Source: Verrucomicrobiales bacterium
GTDB lineage: Bacteria > Verrucomicrobiota > Verrucomicrobiia > Verrucomicrobiales > DEV007
Length of the DNA stretch: 16,876 bases
NCBI GenBank assembly: GCA_013911195.1
Contig: JACETS010000041.1
Coordinates: 1 to 16,876 of the forward strand
Direction of reading: 5' to 3'
Numbering within the stretch: position 1 is the stretch's first letter; every line of letters starts with the position of its first letter. Below are positions 1-7,665 of the stretch, piece after piece. The translations under genes and the position numbers were made by a program. Below the pieces are notes generated by a model, which had not been told where the DNA came from, ran no database searches, and saw only the letters and a program-made list of their open reading frames with translations.

Positions 1-3000
1 GTTAAGAAGCCACTTAATGAAAAGTCATTTTATTTTGTTGGGGATGCCTTGGATGGAAATCCAGTAGATAAAGCCAACGTTGAGTTTTTTGGATACAGAG
101 TGGAATACCTCCCCAAACCGAAGCTCCTCCAGCCCAACAGAAGATACAACGTCATCACCAAACAATTTGCCGAGTTCACAGATGAGAATGGGCAAATTAT
201 TCTCGGGGCCGATAGAATGCCCAACCAAATGCAGTGGCTAGTTACTGCAACATCAGAGGATGGTAGGTTTGCTTATCACGGGTTTTCAGGGGTTTGGTAT
301 AATAAGATTTATGATCCGGCCTATAAGATGACAAAGGCAATCTTTATAACGGATCGGCCAGTTTATCGTCCAAAACAAGAAGTTCATTTTAAGGCATGGA
401 TACGTCACGCTCAATATGACAAGGCTGACGACAGCCAATTCGCTGGTCAGAAGTTTAAGATTTTTATCAATAATCCCAAGGGCGAAAAAATCTATGAAAA
501 GAGTTTAGAGGCTGATGACTATGGCGGAATTTCTGACAAGGTAATGCTGCCAGAGGATTCTACTCTTGGCGTTTACAATATATATGTGGACAGGGGAGGT
601 CAGAGAAATCCTTTCTCAATTGGAGGGAATTCATTTCGTGTTGAAGAGTATAAAAAACCAGAATTTGAGGTTTCTATCGAAGCTCCGTCTGAGCCTGTCA
701 TGTTGGGTGAAAAGGTCCCTGCAAAAGTGACTGCCAAGTATTTATTTGGTGCGCCCGTTCAAAATGCGACTGTGAAATACAAGGTCATGCGGAGCGAACA
801 TGACAGCCGATGGTTTGCTCCAATGCCTTGGGATTGGTTTTATGGTACTGGATATTGGTGGTTTGCTTATGATTATAATTGGTATCCTGGTTGGAGGGAC
901 TGGGGTTGTCGCCGACCCAATTATTGGTGGTGGCCAAGAAACAACATGCCTCCAGAAGTAGTTTTAGAAAATGAGGTTGAAATTGGGCCTGACGGTACGG
1001 TCGAGATCGAGATTGATACGGCTATTGCAAAAGCGATTCATGGAGACATTGATCATAAATATTCAATCACTGCGGAGGTCAGGGATGAATCTAGAAGGAC
1101 AATTGTTGGCAGTGGTTCGGTTCTGGTGGCTAGAAAACCTTTTAAGGTCAACGTCTGGCTTGATCGAGGTCATTACCGAGTCGGTGATGTTATCAAGGTT
1201 AATGCAAATTCAAGAACGTTAGATGGTAAGTCAGTGGCTGGTGAGGGGACTTTAAAGCTTATTAAAATTGAATATGATGACGATGGAAACCCTGTCGAAA
1301 AACCAATTTCCACTTGGGACATCGACCCTAACGGACAAGGCTTAATTGAGCACCAAATCAAGGCATCGGCTAAGGGTCAGTACCGCGTCAGTTATAATCT
1401 TAAAGACAAGGCCGGTCATAAAATTGAAGGTGGCTATGTCTTTGTGGTTAGGGGTGAAGGCTTTGATGGTAAAGAGTTTCGTTTTAACGATATCGAGATC
1501 ATTACTGATAAAAAGGAATACAAGCCAGGCGAAATTATTGAGTTGATGATTAACACTGAAAGAGAAAACAGTACAGTCGCTCTATTCGTTCGCCCAACTA
1601 ATGGTGTTTATCTCAAGCCAAAAATTATAAATATTAAGGGCAAGAGCATCGTTGCTGAAATCAAAGTAACACAAAAAGATATGCCTAATTTCTTTTTAGA
1701 GGCTTTTACCATTAGTGGAGGAAAAATTTATGAGGATACACGTGAAGTCATCGTTCCCCCTCAAAAGCGGATACTAAATGTTGAGGTTTTACCAAGTGAA
1801 ACGCGATACAAGCCTGGTGCCCCTGCTAAAGTAAAAGTTCGTCTAACTGATTTGGAGGGTGAGCCTTTTGTTGGATCTACAGTGGTTACTGTTTATGATA
1901 AGGCTCTCGAGTACATCTCAGGTGGATCAAATGTTCCTGAAATAAAAGAATTTTTCTGGAAATGGCGTCGTAGTCATAACCGAAATACGGAATTTAATTT
2001 GAACCGATGGTTCAATAACGTTTACCTGAAAGGAAAAAAGGGAATGAACAATATTGGTGCCTTCGGTGATTCTGTGGCGGATGATCCATTTGCATCAGAG
2101 AAATTACACGAGCAGAGTGTATTTCTTAGAGGCCGAGGAGACGCGGCGTTTGGGACTTTATCTGCAAGAGATGGTAAGGCTCGAAGGATGATGGCAAAAA
2201 CTGCAACTGCTGCCTTTAATAGTGCGGCTCCTGCGGCAGATATGGAATTAGCAGAAAGTGCAGATGACGCATTTGCAGATGCACGTGGAGGGGGAGTGGC
2301 AGGTGGGATAGCTGAAGGTGAGTCATCGTCTGAATCGTCGGTCGTGCAGCCCGTGGTTCGTAGTAATTTTGCAGACCTTGCTTTTTGGGCTTCTCAACTC
2401 AATACAGATAAAAATGGTGTTGCTGAGGTTGAAATTGATATGCCAGAAAATTTGACCACATGGAAAATTAAGACATGGGCGATGGGGCAGGGAACAAAAG
2501 TCGGTCACGGTGAGGCTGAAGTTATTACCAGTAAGGATTTATTGATTCGTATGCAGGCGCCAAGATTTTTCGTCGAAAAGGATGAGGTTACACTCAGTGC
2601 AAACGTTCACAATTATCTAAAAAATGATAAGGACGTTAAAGTAGAAATTAATTTGGAGGGTAATTCACTGGAGGTGATGAAAGATGAAAAGGCTTCCAAG
2701 ACGATAACAATTAAGGCAGGAGGAGAGCAAAGAGTTGATTGGTTGGTGAAGGCTGTTCGCGAGGGTGAAGCATCTATTACCATGAAGGCGTTGACTGATG
2801 AGGAGTCAGACGCAATGCAGATGAGTTATCCAGTGCTTGTCCATGGAATGCTTAAGACTGAGTCCTTTAGTGGAGCTCTCAATCCCAATCAAAAAAGTGG
2901 AGTCATCAAACTCAAGGTTCCTGCCGAAAGGAGACCAGAGCAGACCAGATTAGAGGTAAGATACTCTCCAAGTTTGGCGACGGCCATGGTTGATGCACTG

Positions 3001-4650
3001 CCTTATTTAGTTGATTATCCATATGGATGTACCGAGCAGACATTGAACCGGTTTATTCCGACGGTCATTACCCAGAAGATACTTCTTAACATGGGGATTG
3101 ACCTTAAGGATGTTAAGAAGAAGAGAACCAATCTTAATGCTCAGGAAATAGGGAAAGACAAGAAAAGAGCCAAACAATGGAAGCGTGGAGATAATAACCC
3201 TGTCTTTGATGACAAAGAAGTTGAAAAAATGGTCAAGTCAGGCGTTGAACGCCTTACTTCAATGCAGAACTCTGATGGAGGTTGGGGATGGTTTTATGGT
3301 CCTCAAGAAAGGTCATGGTCTCATACAACGGCCGTTGTTGTTCACGGTTTACAGTTGGCTGTCGAGAATGACGTTGCTCTCGTTCCAGGAACTCTCGCCA
3401 AGGGCGTCAAGTGGCTAGAGTCATACCAAAATAATCAGGTCAGACTTATCAAGAACGCTGAAGACAAAGATAAAAATAAGAAGTGGAAGGAAAAGGCAGA
3501 TAATTTAGATGCCTTTGTCTTCATGGTCTTGTGTGATGCAGAAAAAGTGAATGCAGAGATGGCCGATTTTCTCTACAGAGATCGAAACGATCTTTCAGTT
3601 TACTCTAAATCAATGCTGGGCCTTGCAATGCACAAGATCAATAGAGTAGAAGAGCGAGACATGCTCATACAAAATGTTGAGCAGTTTTTGGTCATTGATG
3701 AGGAAAATCAAAGCGCCTATCTTGATCTCAGAAATGGTGGATATTGGTGGTACTGGTACGGCAGTGAATTTGAGGCGCAGGCTTATTATCTCAAGCTCCT
3801 GTCTGCGGTTAAGCCTGACTCACCTCAGGCCAGCGGACTTGCGAAGTACCTCATCAATAACAGAAAGAACGCCACTTATTGGAATAGTACCAGAGACACA
3901 GCGATTTGTATCGAAGCTTTGGCTGATTATATCAAAGCGACTGGAGAAAATGAACCTGATCTTGAAGTTGAAGTTGTGTTGAATGGGAAGGTCCTTAAAG
4001 AAGTCAAAATCAATAAAAAGAACCTATTTAATTTTGATAATAAATTGGTGCTTGAGGGAGACGCCGTCGACACGGGAGACCATAAGCTCGAATTTAGGAA
4101 AAAAGGTAAAGGGCCATTGTACTTCAATGCTTATCTCACGAACTTCACTCTTGAGGACTTCATAACCAAGGCCGGGCTAGAGGTCAAAGTGAACCGTTCC
4201 TACTTCAAACTGGTTCCGGAAGACAAGTCGGTCAAAAATGTAGGATCAAGGGGTCAGTCGGTTGATCAAAAAGTTGAAAAATTCAAAAAGATCAGAATGG
4301 CCAGCGGCGATGAGATTAAGAGCGGAGATATTGTTGAGATCGAGTTGATCATTGAAAGTAAAAATGACTACGAGTATTTGATGTTTGAGGATATGAAGGC
4401 TGCGGGATTTGAGCCGGTCGATTTGAGGAGTGGTTATACTCGCAATGGTATGGGCGCTTATATGGAGCTCAGGGATCAGAAAGTGACTTTCTTTGTCAGA
4501 TCTCTTCCAAGAGGTAAGCATAGTATTAGCTATAAAATGAGAGCAGAAACTCCGGGTAAGTTTAGTGCATTGCCGAGCCGTGCCGAGGCCATGTACGCTC
4601 CTGAGTTGAGGGCCAATTCAGATGAAATCAAGATTAGTATTACTGAGTAG
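1..4650 (+). CDS. Alpha-2-macroglobulin family protein, 5' truncated by the window edge
   Basis: The frame is open from base 1 and encodes at least 1549 residues. The TTG at base 49 is not a convincing start, so the true N-terminus and its signal peptide or lipobox lie upstream. Numbering from base 1, an MG-type strand with the typical TDRPVYRP motif is near residue 118. An aromatic-rich insertion spans 271-318 and a bait-domain (BRD) start lies near 586. A bait-like low-complexity stretch spans 726-789, followed by the conserved A2M segment at about 787-838. The thioester motif GCTEQ has Cys1010 and Gln1013. Helical-toroid (TED) motifs follow at about 1093 (GGWGWF) and 1291-1310, and a receptor-binding-like beta domain runs from about 1433 to the end. 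Family knowledge: bacterial A2Ms are periplasmic or outer-membrane-anchored protease traps that bind the attacker through the thioester. Family identity is very secure. The protease-trapping role here is inferred. No penicillin-binding protein 1C gene, the common partner, follows it. Confidence 0.95.
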   Translation, partial: VKKPLNEKSFYFVGDALDGNPVDKANVEFFGYRVEYLPKPKLLQPNRRYNVITKQFAEFTDENGQIILGADRMPNQMQWLVTATSEDGRFAYHGFSGVWYNKIYDPAYKMTKAIFITDRPVYRPKQEVHFKAWIRHAQYDKADDSQFAGQKFKIFINNPKGEKIYEKSLEADDYGGISDKVMLPEDSTLGVYNIYVDRGGQRNPFSIGGNSFRVEEYKKPEFEVSIEAPSEPVMLGEKVPAKVTAKYLFGAPVQNATVKYKVMRSEHDSRWFAPMPWDWFYGTGYWWFAYDYNWYPGWRDWGCRRPNYWWWPRNNMPPEVVLENEVEIGPDGTVEIEIDTAIAKAIHGDIDHKYSITAEVRDESRRTIVGSGSVLVARKPFKVNVWLDRGHYRVGDVIKVNANSRTLDGKSVAGEGTLKLIKIEYDDDGNPVEKPISTWDIDPNGQGLIEHQIKASAKGQYRVSYNLKDKAGHKIEGGYVFVVRGEGFDGKEFRFNDIEIITDKKEYKPGEIIELMINTERENSTVALFVRPTNGVYLKPKIINIKGKSIVAEIKVTQKDMPNFFLEAFTISGGKIYEDTREVIVPPQKRILNVEVLPSETRYKPGAPAKVKVRLTDLEGEPFVGSTVVTVYDKALEYISGGSNVPEIKEFFWKWRRSHNRNTEFNLNRWFNNVYLKGKKGMNNIGAFGDSVADDPFASEKLHEQSVFLRGRGDAAFGTLSARDGKARRMMAKTATAAFNSAAPAADMELAESADDAFADARGGGVAGGIAEGESSSESSVVQPVVRSNFADLAFWASQLNTDKNGVAEVEIDMPENLTTWKIKTWAMGQGTKVGHGEAEVITSKDLLIRMQAPRFFVEKDEVTLSANVHNYLKNDKDVKVEINLEGNSLEVMKDEKASKTITIKAGGEQRVDWLVKAVREGEASITMKALTDEESDAMQMSYPVLVHGMLKTESFSGALNPNQKSGVIKLKVPAERRPEQTRLEVRYSPSLATAMVDALPYLVDYPYGCTEQTLNRFIPTVITQKILLNMGIDLKDVKKKRTNLNAQEIGKDKKRAKQWKRGDNNPVFDDKEVEKMVKSGVERLTSMQNSDGGWGWFYGPQERSWSHTTAVVVHGLQLAVENDVALVPGTLAKGVKWLESYQNNQVRLIKNAEDKDKNKKWKEKADNLDAFVFMVLCDAEKVNAEMADFLYRDRNDLSVYSKSMLGLAMHKINRVEERDMLIQNVEQFLVIDEENQSAYLDLRNGGYWWYWYGSEFEAQAYYLKLLSAVKPDSPQASGLAKYLINNRKNATYWNSTRDTAICIEALADYIKATGENEPDLEVEVVLNGKVLKEVKINKKNLFNFDNKLVLEGDAVDTGDHKLEFRKKGKGPLYFNAYLTNFTLEDFITKAGLEVKVNRSYFKLVPEDKSVKNVGSRGQSVDQKVEKFKKIRMASGDEIKSGDIVEIELIIESKNDYEYLMFEDMKAAGFEPVDLRSGYTRNGMGAYMELRDQKVTFFVRSLPRGKHSISYKMRAETPGKFSALPSRAEAMYAPELRANSDEIKISITE
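811..954 (+). other. Aromatic-rich insertion within the A2M protein
   Basis: This segment encodes 48 residues, of which I count 11 Trp, 6 Tyr and 3 Phe, with Pro, Gly and Asp between them. It sits between two beta-rich macroglobulin-like segments, after the VKYKVMRSEHDS strand and before PEVVLENEVEIG. Its composition is unlike the charged beta-sandwich sequence on either side. It could be a surface loop that binds glycan or peptidoglycan, a packing interface, or a lineage-typical A2M loop. No function can be assigned from sequence alone. Confidence 0.8.
2176..2367 (+). other. Putative bait region of the A2M protein
   Basis: Residues 726-789 form a low-complexity stretch rich in Ala, Gly, Ser, Glu and Asp. 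It contains scattered basic and Met sites (KARRMMAK near its start) and a run of Gly before a Ser/Glu cluster. It lies between the BRD beta segment and the strongly conserved A2M segment beginning SNFADLAFW, which is where the protease-sensitive bait loop sits in this family. The assignment rests on position and composition; cleavage sites cannot be named. Confidence 0.65.
3022..3039 (+). other. Thioester motif (YGCTEQ) of the A2M protein
   Basis: The codons read Tyr-Gly-Cys-Thr-Glu-Gln, following PYLVDYP. Cys (bases 3028-3030) and Gln (3037-3039) match the CxEQ motif that forms the internal beta-cysteinyl-gamma-glutamyl thioester in A2M and complement C3-type proteins. Its integrity argues for an active covalent trap rather than one of the thioester-less bacterial A2M paralogues. 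Confidence 0.93.
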
Positions 4651-4656
4651 TTAATA

Positions 4657-5160
4657 ATGATTTTAGCTTACGTAGATGTAAGGCCGATCCTTTTTATTCT
4701 AGGAGTATTGGTTTTACTGCTAGGGGTTTATATCTTTTGTCGCATTAAGAAAAAAAAAGATAAGTTCGGAAAGATTTTCGGCCTGAGTTTCTGTGTCTAT
4801 GTTGGATTCTTTACTTTTTTTCTGACTGAAATAGGTCCGTTTGTCGGTCAGAGAGATACCAGAGAATTTATAATGACCTGGAAATTAGGTGAAGAGGAGT
4901 ATTCTTCCTTTGATCAGCCCCATGTAGTTCTCGAATTTAAAGATTTTCCAGGCAACAAAATAGGTCATTACTCTCAGGAATTATTTGATCATCTCAACGC
5001 ACAAGGCGCTAACGAGATTGAGGTCATTTTTAGTACTGTATCGGATTATGGAAGTGTAAGAGGTTACAGTGCTGAGAGCATTGCAGGCCTTAGAGAATGG
5101 TCTAGTGAGTTTAGTTATGGCGGAACATCCGGTTCTCCTACATCAAGCCCCTGGGACTAG
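4657..5160 (+). CDS. Two-helix membrane protein of unknown function
   Basis: A 167-residue protein that I do not recognise. Two hydrophobic segments, about residues 10-29 and 38-58, are separated by a short lysine-rich loop (RIKKKKDK), which by the positive-inside rule should be cytoplasmic. The remaining ~105 residues would then be periplasmic. They contain a mixed alpha/beta-looking region (about 70-135) and a Gly/Ser/Thr/Pro-rich C-terminal tail. The ATG is 6 bases after the A2M stop codon with no clear Shine-Dalgarno, so translation is probably coupled to the A2M gene. Adjacency suggests it may anchor or assist the A2M, but nothing in its sequence proves this. Continuous codon structure and operon-like spacing support it being a real gene. 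Confidence 0.75.
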   Translation: MILAYVDVRPILFILGVLVLLLGVYIFCRIKKKKDKFGKIFGLSFCVYVGFFTFFLTEIGPFVGQRDTREFIMTWKLGEEEYSSFDQPHVVLEFKDFPGNKIGHYSQELFDHLNAQGANEIEVIFSTVSDYGSVRGYSAESIAGLREWSSEFSYGGTSGSPTSSPWD

Positions 5161-5170
5161 GAAATTAATA

Positions 5171-5186
5171 TTAGGTTTAAGCCTAA
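5171..5186. terminator. Possible weak bidirectional terminator hairpin
   Basis: TTAGGT and GCCTAA can pair around a TTAA loop, giving a 6-bp stem with one G-U pair. It lies in the 27-base gap between the convergent 167-residue protein gene and the ThuA-like gene. The position suits a shared terminator, but the stem is short and no strong U-tract follows on either strand. Confidence 0.3.
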
Positions 5187-5187
5187 A

Positions 5188-6198
5188 TTACTTTCCTTGG
5201 AGAGGAACAATTGGCGTATTCCAACCCTTCATGTCCTCAGGCCTTGTGCCTGATTTCCTGCGGCCTTTACCCCTTCCCCAAGTAGCATTGAATGGCCCTA
5301 CAAAGCTAACATCTGAATCGGCCTTGATCTGTTTCTCAAGCCCAACGGCCCATAAGCAACCATTGATTAATAATCTTCTATAGCCCTCATTTTCGATGTC
5401 ATCTGAAGCGCCATATGTGCTGGTAAATACCCGGCCTTTATTACCATCTTTGCCTTCATAGCTTCTTGTCCAAGCCCCTGGAACAGGTTTTCTTTTTTCG
5501 TCGGCAGGGGAATCAGGTTTCATGCCTTTGAGTGGTTGGGCCATGGCAAGAACCTCATAAGGTGGTAGCGGGTCTGCAAAGTAGCCCCCACATTGCGCCC
5601 ACATATTTTTGACGCCCCGAAGAATGGGGTGATCCTTTTTGTCGGGCACGATATCAAGCCGTGTGCTTTGTCGATGATTGCCTCCATAGTGACCGGCCCA
5701 CTTTTCACCCAGTACCTGTCGTCCCCAGCCATCCTTGTATTCATTTCCGCCATAACCATTTGAGTACTTCGCCCATTTACTGTTTGCAGGGATTTTAAAT
5801 CCATGAGTCGCGGTTCTTAGTCCAACGATTGGGCCTCCACGATCTAGATAGTCAACAAAGTGTTGCATCTGCTCATCGGACCAATTCTGAAACCTTGTAA
5901 AAACAACCATGAGATCGGCATCTTTTAGGGCTTCCATTCCAGGTATGTTTGAGTTTCCTGGGCTGATTTCTCCCTTATCATTAACGCCGAAAAGTGTGAC
6001 ACATTTGAAGCCATAATGCTTGGCCAGAATGCGAGCCATCGCAGGTAAAGTTTCTTCAGATCGGTACTCATGATCGCTGGCAATTAAAACGATATTCTTA
6101 CCTTTTCCTGGTCCCGCATCACCCTCAAAAGTGAGTTGAGCAAAAAGGCAAGAGTTCATTACGGCTAATCCGGTAATCAGTTTAATAAATTTTTTCAT
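5188..6198 (-). CDS. Secreted ThuA-like domain protein
   Basis: A 336-residue protein with an N-terminal signal peptide: KK, then a hydrophobic core, with cleavage likely near residue 20 (LFA-QL). ThuA-like features include SDHEYRSEETLP at 41-52, the strand/turn DADLMVVFTRFQNW at 93-106, GGPIVGLRTATHGF at 121-134, the GHYGGNH motif at 169-175 and RVFTSTYGASDD at 256-267. The ThuA fold resembles class I glutamine amidotransferases. Characterised members act in trehalose or keto-sugar utilisation, while the many secreted PVC homologues have no proven substrate. A basic Gly/Arg/Lys-rich C-terminal tail (about 307-320) follows the domain. It is the third gene of a minus-strand operon, 20 bases after the DUF1501 gene. 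A role in extracytoplasmic sugar-derivative metabolism is inferred. Confidence 0.9.
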   Translation of the reverse strand: MKKFIKLITGLAVMNSCLFAQLTFEGDAGPGKGKNIVLIASDHEYRSEETLPAMARILAKHYGFKCVTLFGVNDKGEISPGNSNIPGMEALKDADLMVVFTRFQNWSDEQMQHFVDYLDRGGPIVGLRTATHGFKIPANSKWAKYSNGYGGNEYKDGWGRQVLGEKWAGHYGGNHRQSTRLDIVPDKKDHPILRGVKNMWAQCGGYFADPLPPYEVLAMAQPLKGMKPDSPADEKRKPVPGAWTRSYEGKDGNKGRVFTSTYGASDDIENEGYRRLLINGCLWAVGLEKQIKADSDVSFVGPFNATWGRGKGRRKSGTRPEDMKGWNTPIVPLQGK

Positions 6199-6218
6199 GG
6201 CTTTTGAGTTTTTGTAAA

Positions 6219-7661
6219 TTAACTAAGGATTTGTTTTACGACGTTTCCGTGAACATCAGTCAATCTAAAGTCCCTTCCTTGGTGCCTATAGATTAGCTTT
6301 TCATGGTTTACCCCGAGACAATGAAGAATAGTTGCATTGAGGTCATGAATATGGACGCCGTCCTTTACGACGTTGTAACTAAAATCATCGGTTTCGCCGT
6401 GAACGACACCTGGTTTGACTCCTCCACCTGCCATCCATTTGGTGAAGCATCGAGGATGGTGATCTCTGCCGTAGTTTTCTTTTGATAGTTTGCCTTGGCA
6501 GTAAACAGTCCGTCCAAATTCACCGCCCCAAATAACTAGAGTGTCATCGAGCATGCCACGCTGTTTTAAATCTTTAACAAGGGCAGCAGACGGTTGGTCT
6601 ATGATCCCGCATTGTCTGGTGATGTCTTTGGGTAAATTTCCGTGTTGATCCCACTGCCTGATAAAGATTTGAGTGAATTTGACTCCTCTTTCTGCCATTC
6701 TTCGAGCTAAGAGACAGTTAGCAGCAAAAGTGCCTGGCTTCCTGGCTTCTTCGCCGTACATGTCAATGATGCCCTGAGGTTCATTAGAAATGTCTGTTAG
6801 TTCAGGAACCGAGCTCTGCATACGATAAGCCATCTCGTATTGAGCGATTCTCTCTCTGATTTCTGGATCGCCTACACTCTCGTATCTTTCGTAGTTAAGC
6901 TTTTCAAGCTCATCAAGCATGCGTCGTCTCATCTTTGGACTGACTCCTTTAGGGTTCGAAAGATACAGGACAGGATCACCATTTGATCGAAGAGAGACAC
7001 CCTGATGTCGAGTCGACAAAAAGCCTGCACCCCATAGTCTCTCGTAGAGCGCTTGGCCTCCAAATCCACCGTTCACCGTAGAGTGTAGTACTACAAAAGT
7101 TGGTAAGTTTTTATTGTCACTACCGAGTCCATAAGAAACCCAAGCCCCCGCGCTTGGTCTGCCCGGTAGTTGGCTACCCGTTTGAATATAGGTAATGGCA
7201 GGATCGTGATTGATCGCCTCGGTATTTACAGCTTTGAGAACTGCAATGTCATCAACAATGCCTGCAGTGTGTGGTAAGAGTTCGCTGACCCATGTACCTT
7301 CTTTACCGTGTTGATTGAATTTGAATTTTGATGGAGCAATGGGAAAGCGAGACTGTCCAGAGGTCATTGTGGTAATCCTTTGTCCATTCCTAATTGAGTC
7401 AGGAAGATCTTTATCATACCAATCCTTAAGTCCTGGCTTGTAATCCCACATGTCTAATTGGGAAGGGGCTCCTGACATGAAGAGATAAATGACCCGCTTA
7501 GCCTTAGGGGCTATTTTCTTAACTTGTTCGACTGGATCTTCTGCGCCGAATAAACTCGGGTTCAGCAATGACCCTAGTGCGGCCGTACCAATGCCTGTTG
7601 ATGTTCTTCCGAAGAAGTGTCGCCGAGTTTCGATGAGTTGTGATTCACGTAATGGATTCAT
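6219..7661 (-). CDS. DUF1501 family protein with Tat-like signal
   Basis: A 480-residue protein of the DUF1501 family, related in fold to sulfatases and alkaline phosphatases. The N-terminus has a twin-arginine-like motif, TRRHFFGR (R13-R14), followed by a mild hydrophobic stretch and an Ala-rich region, pointing to folded export by Tat. Family landmarks are VIYLFMSGAPSQLDMWD (57-73), WDQHGN (337-342), WGGEFGRT (378-385), GRDHHPRCFTKWMAGGG (398-414) and the C-terminal HDLNATILHCLGV (439-451). The conserved Asp, Glu and paired His are plausible metal ligands. It begins 4 bases after the stop of the PSCyt-type gene, with an AAAGG Shine-Dalgarno inside that gene's last codons, so the two are translationally coupled. 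This pairing is nearly universal in Planctomycetes and Verrucomicrobia. The substrate is unknown. Confidence 0.93.
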   Translation of the reverse strand: MNPLRESQLIETRRHFFGRTSTGIGTAALGSLLNPSLFGAEDPVEQVKKIAPKAKRVIYLFMSGAPSQLDMWDYKPGLKDWYDKDLPDSIRNGQRITTMTSGQSRFPIAPSKFKFNQHGKEGTWVSELLPHTAGIVDDIAVLKAVNTEAINHDPAITYIQTGSQLPGRPSAGAWVSYGLGSDNKNLPTFVVLHSTVNGGFGGQALYERLWGAGFLSTRHQGVSLRSNGDPVLYLSNPKGVSPKMRRRMLDELEKLNYERYESVGDPEIRERIAQYEMAYRMQSSVPELTDISNEPQGIIDMYGEEARKPGTFAANCLLARRMAERGVKFTQIFIRQWDQHGNLPKDITRQCGIIDQPSAALVKDLKQRGMLDDTLVIWGGEFGRTVYCQGKLSKENYGRDHHPRCFTKWMAGGGVKPGVVHGETDDFSYNVVKDGVHIHDLNATILHCLGVNHEKLIYRHQGRDFRLTDVHGNVVKQILS

Positions 7662-7665
7662 AATT

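Noticed and set aside
49..51. TTG as the start codon of the A2M protein
   Set aside because: The frame is open to base 1 and the encoded residues before it (KSFYFVGDA) continue a domain-like strand, so the gene starts upstream of the window.
25..228. Minus-strand open frames opposite the start of the A2M gene
   Set aside because: They lie wholly inside a strongly supported coding frame, lack domain features and overlap each other; they are shadows.
4246..4521. A 91-codon minus-strand frame within the A2M receptor-binding region
   Set aside because: It is antisense to conserved A2M sequence and has no recognisable motif or ribosome site.
5069..5383. A 104-codon plus-strand frame spanning the end of the 167-residue gene and the ThuA-like gene
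   Set aside because: It overlaps two better-supported genes out of frame, and its translation has no family features.
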